Assembly (NCBI GenBank): GCA_964629015.1
Contig: CAZVMN010000001.1
Coordinates: 186,001 to 250,000 of the forward strand
Direction of reading: 5' to 3'
From: Oceanococcus sp964629015
GTDB lineage: Bacteria > Pseudomonadota > Gammaproteobacteria > Nevskiales > Oceanococcaceae
DNA length: 64,000 nucleotides
Shown piece after piece: positions 7,933-14,634 of this stretch (within the stretch, counting starts at the first letter, position 1; the number at the start of each line of letters is the position of its first letter). The position numbers and the translations under genes were made by a program. The notes beneath the pieces are model-generated. The model was not told the DNA's origin. It made no database searches and saw only the letters and a list, made by a program, of their open reading frames with translations.

Positions 7933-9747
7933 GTGAGCAAAAACACCCCGCCGCTGCCACCTCCATTGACCTGGACCGATGGCCTACCGATACACCCGGG
8001 CTATCAGGACAGCTACTACTCGCGCGAGGATGGCGCAGCCGAGTCTTCGCATGTGTTCCTTGGCGGCAACGATCTCGCTGCGCGCTTCGCCCAGGCACAG
8101 GGCGCGTTCACGATCGGCGAGCTCGGTTTCGGCACCGCGCTGAACTTTTTGCTGACCTGGCAGTTGTGGGACGAGACACGCCGGCCCGACGCCCGGCTCA
8201 GCTATGTCGCGGTCGAGGCGCAACCTTTGAGCGCCGAGCAGATGCGTCAGGCTTTGACTCCCTGGCCCGGACTGCACGATCGCGCCGAACATTTGCGAGA
8301 GCGCTTGCCTGAGGCTCGCGCGGGCTTTCAGCACATTCGGATCAACGACAACGTCGATTTGCTGCTGTTGGTCGGCGATGTTCAGGACATGCTTGATCAA
8401 GCTCAAATGACCGCACACGCTTGGTTTTTGGATGGTTTTGCCCCATCGCGCAACGCCGCGATGTGGGCACCGCGGGTGCTCAAGCGCGTCGCAGAGCTGT
8501 CGCAAATCGGCGCAAGCTTTGCCACTTACAGCGCTGCGGGACACGTACGACGCACTTTGCTCGAAGCCGGCTTTCAGGTCGAAAAGACCCCTGGATTCGG
8601 GCGCAAGCGCGAGATGCTCAAAGGTCAACTGCAAGAACGCCCGAGCCGGTCACAAACGATTTTCTGGGCCACGTACCCTGAACCGACCCGCGCGCATACC
8701 CGCATCGCACTCGTCGGCCGCGGGATTGTTGGGGCATGTCAGGCTCGCGTGCTGGCCGAACGGGGTTACCACGTCGATGTCTACGGCGACGACGATGCGA
8801 CCAGTCCGCGCATTCCAGCGCTGCTGGTCCGACCTTGGCCGGAGAAGGCGACGGAACATGGCATCAGCATCAGCGAACGGTTTTATCAGCACGCTTTCGA
8901 GCAGGCGCGGGCGTTGTATGCGCGATGCTGTCCAGCGGCATGGGAGGACTATGGTGACTGTGGGACTCTGCGCCCACAGAACGCTTTAACCGAGCTGCTC
9001 AATCACCCGAATATTCAACGGATCGACGCAAGGCTCGAGCGTCTTGAGCACGAGCGCGGTTGGCGACTGAATGCTGATCAAACCTACACTCAACTGGTGC
9101 TTTGCAGCGCCGAAGTGCCCGCCTGCCTGACCCAGGCTATTCCTCTGCCAATCAATCCGGTTGCCGGCCAGTGTGTGCGTGTGGGCAAGCCGATTGCACG
9201 ACCGCGTTGGCGGGAGACACACGCGCTTCCGTTGGATGATGACACCTTGATTGGCGGCACCTACCGACCCAACAGCCGCGAACTGCATGAGCGTGACGAG
9301 GAATCCCGCTGGCTGCTGCAGACGGCTGCGGCCTGGGCCGAGTGCGCCCTGGAGCATGCGCCCGCGCTGTCTGCCCATACCGGGATACGATTTGCCAGCC
9401 CGGATCACTTGCCTGTTGTCGGCCCCTGCCCCGATTTCGCCTGGTGGCAGACGCGCTACGCCGGTTTGCAGCATGGCGAGCGCCACCAAGCCTTCCCAAC
9501 GCCAAAACACCATCACGGCCTTTGGCTGAATCTGGCCCATGGCTCGCGCGGCGCAACCGCTGCCGTGTTGTCGGCCATTCATCTGAACGCCGCCATGGAG
9601 GGCGCCGCACACCCGCTGGAGAGCGACATCGTTGCCGCTCTCCACCCGGGACGCTTTGCCATTCGCCGCTTACGCCGCGGCAAGCCGATTGCGCTTACAG
9701 ATGAGAGCCGCGCAGCAGGTAAGCCAACGCCATCCCTTCGCGGCTGA
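7933..9747 (+). CDS. mnmC: bifunctional tRNA wobble-uridine modification enzyme MnmC
   Basis: The 604-residue protein fuses an N-terminal SAM methyltransferase (about residues 1-235; GELGFGTALNFL is the SAM loop, followed by EAQPL and FLDGFAPSRNA) to a C-terminal FAD-dependent oxidoreductase (from about residue 255, dinucleotide motif VGRGIVGA). MnmC completes 5-methylaminomethyl-2-thiouridine at U34: the FAD domain removes the carboxymethyl group and the methyltransferase adds the methyl. The start is GTG at 7933. The protein is slightly short for the family. Its last 18 codons overlap the 3' end of the convergent acyl-CoA reductase gene by 53 nt. Confidence 0.93.
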   Translation: MSKNTPPLPPPLTWTDGLPIHPGYQDSYYSREDGAAESSHVFLGGNDLAARFAQAQGAFTIGELGFGTALNFLLTWQLWDETRRPDARLSYVAVEAQPLSAEQMRQALTPWPGLHDRAEHLRERLPEARAGFQHIRINDNVDLLLLVGDVQDMLDQAQMTAHAWFLDGFAPSRNAAMWAPRVLKRVAELSQIGASFATYSAAGHVRRTLLEAGFQVEKTPGFGRKREMLKGQLQERPSRSQTIFWATYPEPTRAHTRIALVGRGIVGACQARVLAERGYHVDVYGDDDATSPRIPALLVRPWPEKATEHGISISERFYQHAFEQARALYARCCPAAWEDYGDCGTLRPQNALTELLNHPNIQRIDARLERLEHERGWRLNADQTYTQLVLCSAEVPACLTQAIPLPINPVAGQCVRVGKPIARPRWRETHALPLDDDTLIGGTYRPNSRELHERDEESRWLLQTAAAWAECALEHAPALSAHTGIRFASPDHLPVVGPCPDFAWWQTRYAGLQHGERHQAFPTPKHHHGLWLNLAHGSRGATAAVLSAIHLNAAMEGAAHPLESDIVAALHPGRFAIRRLRRGKPIALTDESRAAGKPTPSLRG

Positions 9748-11680
9748 GCTTTTCTTCCGGCTTGCCGCCACCCTTGGCCGCCATCGACGACGGGAACAGC
9801 TGGAAAGCACGCGAAAGCAAAGTGTCATTGAGCCGCGGCCACAGCGCGTAGCTCAACTCGGCGGCTTGCCCCAACACCGTCTTCACACGCTTCTTACGGT
9901 CGACCGCTGCGTTGAGCACCAGATCCGCCGCATCATCCACCGACCACGCCGGCGCGTAGTCGTAGAGTTTGGTTGGGGCAATCATCGGCGTCCGCACCAA
10001 TGGCATATAGATGGTGCTGATGTCGATGTTGTGCTGCTTGACCTCGGCCGACAAACAGCGCGAGTAGGCGTCCAGTGCCGACTTCGATGCCACATAGGCG
10101 GAGAAACGGGCCGCGTTCGACAAGCAACCAATACTCGAAATGTTGATGACCTGACCACCGTTGTGCTCGACCATGGACGGCAGCAAATTCATGATCAAGC
10201 GGATGCAGCCGAAATAGTTGAGCTGCATGGTGCGCTCGAAGTCATGGAACCGATCCAACGACTCCAGCACAGCGCGACGAATCGAACGTCCAGCGTTGTT
10301 AACCAGAATGTCCACGCGGCCCAAATCCTTGAGCACTTTGATCGACAGCTCATCGATAGCGTCAAGGTTGTTCAGATCGCACGTGTAGTAACGTGCGTCC
10401 CCGCCTTTGGCGCGGATGGTTTCGGCCACAGCTTCAAGCTTGTCCAGGCTGCGCGCCACCATAACCACGGTGGCACCGTTGGCCGCAAAACGTTTGGCCG
10501 CTTCGAGGCCAATGCCACTGGACGCGCCGGTGATCAGGACCACTTTGCCGCCCAGACGAGCAACAGTGCGGCGATCGGCACGCGGATAATCCATGTGCGT
10601 TTCCCAGTATGTCCACAGCTTTTCGGCGTAATCCTTGAGCTGCGGGCAACGGATATCGGTGCCCTTGAGTGCTTCACGGGTCTGCGAATCGTCAAATACC
10701 GCCTTGTTGCGCACATAGCCCAAAGCCGACAGCGGGATTCCCACCGCACGCGACATTTGCTTGGCAGCCATTTCCAGCGGCAGCACCTTGCTGGTTTCTT
10801 TAAGAGCACCCGGCACCACCCGCGGCAACTCCGGCAACGGGTATTTGCGGGCAAAGCCCGGACCATGCGCGGCGTCGAACATGATCTCGAGCATCCGGCC
10901 CATGGAATCCTGCGGCTTTTGGATCAGGCAGAAGGCTTTGCCATCCTGACCATCCTGGTGGGCGATCTCGACCATCGCATCAGCCACGTAATCAACCGGA
11001 GCCAGTGGCATCTTGCCGCCTTCCAAGCCCAGCAACGGCAGCCATTTCGGCACTTTGTTGCGGATCTGCTTAATCAACGGGAACATGTAATAAGGGCCGT
11101 CGATCTTGTCCATCTCGCCGGTTTCTGAACTGCCGACGACCATGCCCGGACGGTAAACCCGCCATGGCACTTGGGATTCTTCCCGCACAATCGCTTCGGA
11201 CTGAAACTTGGTCCGGAAGTAAGGATGTGAGGTGTCCTGACCTTCATCGAACATTTTTTCGGTGAAGTTGCCGACCCACTGTCCACCAGCGACAGCGATC
11301 GAACTGACATGCTGCAGGCAGACATTGCCACCCAAAGCATTGGCGAACTCGACAACGTTGCGGGTGCCTTCGTTGTTGATGCGATCGCCCGTTTCGTCAT
11401 CCATGTTCATGTCATAGACGGCGGCGAGATGGAACACGTGGTCGATTTTGCCTTTGAGCTTTTTGGCCGTGGCGGCATCGGTCAGTCCAGCCTGGGTGAT
11501 GTCACCCCATACTGCAACCAGCTGTTTGTCGCTGGCACCCAAGCGCTTCTTCAGATGTTCGAATTTGTCCCGCGAACTCTCGCGGATCAGCACGTAAACC
11601 GTCGCGCCATCGCGGCGCAGCAGGCGTTCAACAACAAAGCGACCGATAAAACCGGTCGCGCCGGTAACAAAGTAATTCAT
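9695..11680 (-). CDS. bifunctional fatty acyl-CoA reductase (two fused SDR domains), wax-ester type
   Basis: The 661-residue protein has an N-terminal thioester-reductase-like extended SDR (TGATGFIG at residues 6-13; active-site YFRTK) and a C-terminal classical SDR (ITGASSGIG near residue 385, NNAG, catalytic YVASK). The sequence and length closely match, from memory, the Marinobacter fatty acyl-CoA reductase Maqu_2220, which reduces acyl-CoA through the aldehyde to the fatty alcohol with NADPH. The ATG at 11680 has GGGGGA upstream. It follows the AraC and TetR genes in the same direction with a 104-nt gap lacking a clear terminator. The likely role is fatty alcohol supply for wax esters, or their turnover. 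Confidence 0.9.
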   Translation of the reverse strand: MNYFVTGATGFIGRFVVERLLRRDGATVYVLIRESSRDKFEHLKKRLGASDKQLVAVWGDITQAGLTDAATAKKLKGKIDHVFHLAAVYDMNMDDETGDRINNEGTRNVVEFANALGGNVCLQHVSSIAVAGGQWVGNFTEKMFDEGQDTSHPYFRTKFQSEAIVREESQVPWRVYRPGMVVGSSETGEMDKIDGPYYMFPLIKQIRNKVPKWLPLLGLEGGKMPLAPVDYVADAMVEIAHQDGQDGKAFCLIQKPQDSMGRMLEIMFDAAHGPGFARKYPLPELPRVVPGALKETSKVLPLEMAAKQMSRAVGIPLSALGYVRNKAVFDDSQTREALKGTDIRCPQLKDYAEKLWTYWETHMDYPRADRRTVARLGGKVVLITGASSGIGLEAAKRFAANGATVVMVARSLDKLEAVAETIRAKGGDARYYTCDLNNLDAIDELSIKVLKDLGRVDILVNNAGRSIRRAVLESLDRFHDFERTMQLNYFGCIRLIMNLLPSMVEHNGGQVINISSIGCLSNAARFSAYVASKSALDAYSRCLSAEVKQHNIDISTIYMPLVRTPMIAPTKLYDYAPAWSVDDAADLVLNAAVDRKKRVKTVLGQAAELSYALWPRLNDTLLSRAFQLFPSSMAAKGGGKPEEKLSREGMALAYLLRGSHL

Positions 11681-11784
11681 GTCGTCCCCCATGCAGAGCA
11701 ATACTGTGGATGGGGGTAATCCTACGCCGCTTTATTCGTGGGCGTCTTGTCCCTGGCGCTTGTACAAAACGCCTGACCGATAGG

Positions 11785-12588
11785 TTAAGAACCTTCGCAT
11801 GGCACCAACAGCACGCGCTCGCTGTTCAAGGCACGCGATGGCGACAAACCAAACATCTGGTTGGCGGCGCGGTTGGCATGCGGAAGATCATGGAAGCCTG
11901 CTGCGTGCGCGGCATCGGTCAGTGTCATGCCGGGCTGCCAATGCAAAACCGTTTGCCAGGCGGCGGACCAACGTGAGACCTGAACCAGATTGCTGCCCAG
12001 CTCGCGACGAACCAAGCTGCGCAAGCGCGACTCCGATAAGCCCACGCCCGCAGCCAGATCGCCGAGGGCAATTTCGTCGAGGCAACGTTCGCGCAGGATC
12101 TCCAGCACCTGCGCCACTCGTGGGTCCAAATCCCGCGGTTTACGTTCGATCAGCAACTCCTCAATCACCTGAGCGTGCAGAGCCTGAGCTTGCGCGCCGG
12201 TCAGGACCGGCGCATCCGCCAACGCCGCAAAATGAGCCCGTAAGCGCTCAACCGTGGTGTTGGACAGGCGTGCTTCCGGGCGTCGCTGCAGCACATCCAA
12301 TAAACCGCGATGCTCCGCCGTCCCAGGGGCGACATCAAGAATCCACCCGGCGTTGGCCATGCTGTCACTGGCGATATGTAAACCCTGTCGACGGGACGCC
12401 GGCCCAAGCAACACACCGCCACATTGAATCTCGCCCAAACCCTGGGTGGTCACACCAAACTCACCCGCCGCAACGACAATCAGCGTGACGGAGGCACGCT
12501 GGTAGTGACGCACCTGCTGAAAACGGAAACTGCGAAGAACGAAGCTACGCGGCCAGTAATAGATTTGCGTGGTGGCAGAACTCGGCAC
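11785..12588 (-). CDS. AraC family transcriptional regulator
   Basis: The 267-residue protein has an N-terminal sensor part (about residues 1-140) and a C-terminal double helix-turn-helix. The first HTH includes LGDLAAGVGLSESRLRSLVRREL, and the second LTDAAHAAGFHDLPHANRAANQMFGLSPS, which ends in the AraC-family signature. It starts 6 nt after the tetR stop and precedes the fatty acyl-CoA reductase, so the three genes probably form an operon. The ligand is unknown; a fatty acid or alcohol is a guess from context. Confidence 0.87.
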   Translation of the reverse strand: MPSSATTQIYYWPRSFVLRSFRFQQVRHYQRASVTLIVVAAGEFGVTTQGLGEIQCGGVLLGPASRRQGLHIASDSMANAGWILDVAPGTAEHRGLLDVLQRRPEARLSNTTVERLRAHFAALADAPVLTGAQAQALHAQVIEELLIERKPRDLDPRVAQVLEILRERCLDEIALGDLAAGVGLSESRLRSLVRRELGSNLVQVSRWSAAWQTVLHWQPGMTLTDAAHAAGFHDLPHANRAANQMFGLSPSRALNSERVLLVPCEGS

Positions 12589-12594
12589 CGCGTC

Positions 12595-13239
12595 TCAATC
12601 GCTTTGCGAGCGCCACTGCGGCACACCCAGGATAATCAGGCGCAACTGCTTTTCCGCGATTTTGATCAGTTCCTCGTCGTCCTGACCACGGCGACGCGAG
12701 GCGAGCACTTGCTCCACGATCCCAATCATGGCGTTGATCATCAGACCCGACACCATATTGAGGTCTTCGGTCGACCACTGCTTGAGCACCGGAAAGCGCC
12801 CCAGATCAGTCGCGAGCTCACTCTGCAACAGCCGAACTTCGGTGCGAATTTCTTCGCGGATCGCGGCGACTCCGCCAAACCGTTCGCGCGCCAGGAACTG
12901 AAAATGGCGGCGATGTGCCCGAACGTAGGTCACAAAGGTTTCGACCGAACGGCGAATGATGTGCTCGCCAGGCACCGCGCTCTGGCGGGCGACCTTCAAC
13001 AATTCACGAAGCGTGCGGAACGACTCGGCCACCAACTCCAGGCCCAAGGATTCCATGTCGCTAAAGTGTCGGTAGAACGTGGTCGGCACCACACCGACCT
13101 CGCGGGTGATTTCACGCAAACTCAGACCATCGAAACTGTTGTCGCGATCGATCAACTCCAGCGCAGCTTCACGCAACGCTTGGCGGGTATTGAGCGAACG
13201 ATCTTTGCTCGAACGGTGAGTTTTTTGCGGCCGACCCAT
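12595..13239 (-). CDS. TetR family regulator, FabR/DesT-like
   Basis: The 214-residue protein has an N-terminal HTH (FDGLSLREITREVGVVPTTFYRHF, about residues 37-60) that resembles E. coli FabR over [20 protein letters not shown]. The following MESLGLELV and the segment VRAHRRHFQFLARER also match FabR/DesT. Those regulators repress unsaturated fatty acid synthesis or desaturase genes in response to acyl-CoA. It is divergent from the lipase-like gene and upstream of araC and the acyl-CoA reductase, so control of this lipid cluster is the obvious hypothesis. The basic N-terminal arm (GRPQKTHRSSKDR) is typical of DNA-binding extensions. Confidence 0.88.
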   Translation of the reverse strand: MGRPQKTHRSSKDRSLNTRQALREAALELIDRDNSFDGLSLREITREVGVVPTTFYRHFSDMESLGLELVAESFRTLRELLKVARQSAVPGEHIIRRSVETFVTYVRAHRRHFQFLARERFGGVAAIREEIRTEVRLLQSELATDLGRFPVLKQWSTEDLNMVSGLMINAMIGIVEQVLASRRRGQDDEELIKIAEKQLRLIILGVPQWRSQSD

Positions 13240-13265
13240 CTACGAATTAGTGCACATACGTTGCG

Positions 13266-13295
13266 TCAATATGCCCGAAGACGGTTTGGTGTCAA
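13266..13295 (-). promoter_or_regulatory. predicted promoter of the tetR-araC-reductase operon
   Basis: On the minus strand TTGACA (13290-13295) and TATTGA (13266-13271) are 18 nt apart. Transcription would start about 20 nt before the tetR ATG. The sequence CATACG at 13255-13260, close to the predicted start point, resembles a half-site seen in the etf promoter. Confidence 0.4.
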
Positions 13296-13328
13296 TACCT
13301 CAAACAGCCCAGTTCTGCGCGATTTGTT

Positions 13329-13346
13329 TGTGTACACTTGTTGACA
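13329..13346. promoter_or_regulatory. candidate operator between tetR and the lipase-like gene
   Basis: TGTGTACACTTGTTGACA is an imperfect inverted repeat (6 of 9 positions) whose left part contains the perfect palindrome GTGTACAC, and whose right end is a consensus -35 TTGACA for the hydrolase gene. The layout, and as far as I recall the sequence, resembles operators of FabR/DesT-type repressors, so the adjacent TetR protein is the first candidate to bind it. Confidence 0.45.
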
Positions 13347-13392
13347 TAGAGTGGCGATACTTGCACCATGCTAGCGTCACAGGAGAATGTTG

Positions 13393-14634
13393 ATGTCAGA
13401 CACCAGCCTGCCCAATCGTGGCTTCTCAGGCTTCAGCCCTAGCGATGTTGAGCGCGCGCGCACCCTTGCCGGTCGTGGACTCAGCCTGGTTCATCTGGGC
13501 TGCCACCTCGCCGGCGACGTGGTCGACGTTGTGGGGCGCATGCACGGCACAATCAGCCGTGTCCCCGGTCCCTTCTCCCGTCTTCGCAATGACGCAGCAT
13601 TTGGCATAGCCGGGCTGATTTACCGCTTGATCCGCGGCAGTTTCGATAACCTCAGCAATGGCTTTGCTGAAGCCGGGCGCATCCTGGATCAATCGGCTGC
13701 GCCCAGCGACACGCATTGGCTGCATTTCCAAGCCGCTTTGAATGGGGTGTTTGGAGATCGGCTCGCCGCCGATAACAGCCCTCTGGCCATCCGCATGGCA
13801 CTGCATCGCACCTTTGATGGAGCCAGCCCGCACACGCTGGACCACACAACACCTCACCAAGTGATCTTCCTGCACGGCCTGTGCATGAGTGAGTTGGGCT
13901 GGCATAACCCGGCGCATCTGGCGCTGTGCGAAGAGCTGCGTGCGAAACCAGGCACCGACATCGCATATCTGCGCTACAACACCGGGCGGCGCATCTCCGA
14001 AAACGGGGAAGAGCTGTCCGCCTTACTCGAATCCAACGTCACGGCGGGTCAGACACTCACGCTGATTGGTCACAGCATGGGTGGATTGCTCATTCGCAGT
14101 GCGCTGCACGCGGCCGAAGTTGCCGGTCATACGTGGCCGACGCAGCTCAGACAGGCCGCCATGCTGGGGAGCCCGCATCATGGCGCACCGCTGGAACGCA
14201 TCGGCAATTGGGCCAATCGGTTATTGAAGATTTCGCCCTACCTGAATCCGCTTTCGCATCTCGGTGACATGCGCTCCGCCGGCATTCGTGATTTGCGTTT
14301 CGGCAGCCTGACCCGCGGGGACTGGAGCGCCATGCCGCAAGATGACCATGCCAGCGACGTCCGCCTGCCGTTGCCGCTGCCTCCGGGGCCGCGCTACCTG
14401 CTCCTTGCTGCCAGCTTGTCGGAAACCCTGCCGGAACCGGTATCGCTCGCACGTCATGATTATCTGGTGCCGGTCGCCTCGGCGCTGGGCCTGTCCGCGG
14501 ACCTGCACTGGCAGCTCAGCGCACCCGAATTGCAGCGGGTAACCTTGCCCGCCAGCCATCACATGCAATTGCTCGACGATGACAATGTGTACGCCGTCCT
14601 AAGAACCTGGCTGACAGATCAACGCACGCATTAA
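13393..14634 (+). CDS. alpha/beta-hydrolase, lipase/esterase-like
   Basis: The 413-residue protein has a helical N-terminal region (about residues 1-130) and an alpha/beta-hydrolase core. The oxyanion loop is VIFLHGLCMSE, the nucleophile elbow is GHSMGG (Ser about 225), and SPHHGAPLERIGNW resembles PGAP1/lactonizing-lipase relatives; the catalytic His is probably in SHHMQL near the C-terminus. No signal peptide is evident, so it should act inside the cell. I prefer the ATG at 13393, 7 nt after AGGAG, to the one at 13387. It is divergent from the FabR-like regulator, which suggests a lipid ester substrate such as wax ester or triacylglycerol. Its stop overlaps the convergent GGDEF/EAL gene by 4 nt. 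Confidence 0.8.
   Translation: MSDTSLPNRGFSGFSPSDVERARTLAGRGLSLVHLGCHLAGDVVDVVGRMHGTISRVPGPFSRLRNDAAFGIAGLIYRLIRGSFDNLSNGFAEAGRILDQSAAPSDTHWLHFQAALNGVFGDRLAADNSPLAIRMALHRTFDGASPHTLDHTTPHQVIFLHGLCMSELGWHNPAHLALCEELRAKPGTDIAYLRYNTGRRISENGEELSALLESNVTAGQTLTLIGHSMGGLLIRSALHAAEVAGHTWPTQLRQAAMLGSPHHGAPLERIGNWANRLLKISPYLNPLSHLGDMRSAGIRDLRFGSLTRGDWSAMPQDDHASDVRLPLPLPPGPRYLLLAASLSETLPEPVSLARHDYLVPVASALGLSADLHWQLSAPELQRVTLPASHHMQLLDDDNVYAVLRTWLTDQRTH

Noticed and set aside
9632..11128. Plus-strand 498-codon open frame opposite the acyl-CoA reductase
   Set aside because: The minus strand encodes a full-length homologue of a known enzyme with conserved motifs, so the plus-strand frame is an antisense shadow rich in Arg and His.
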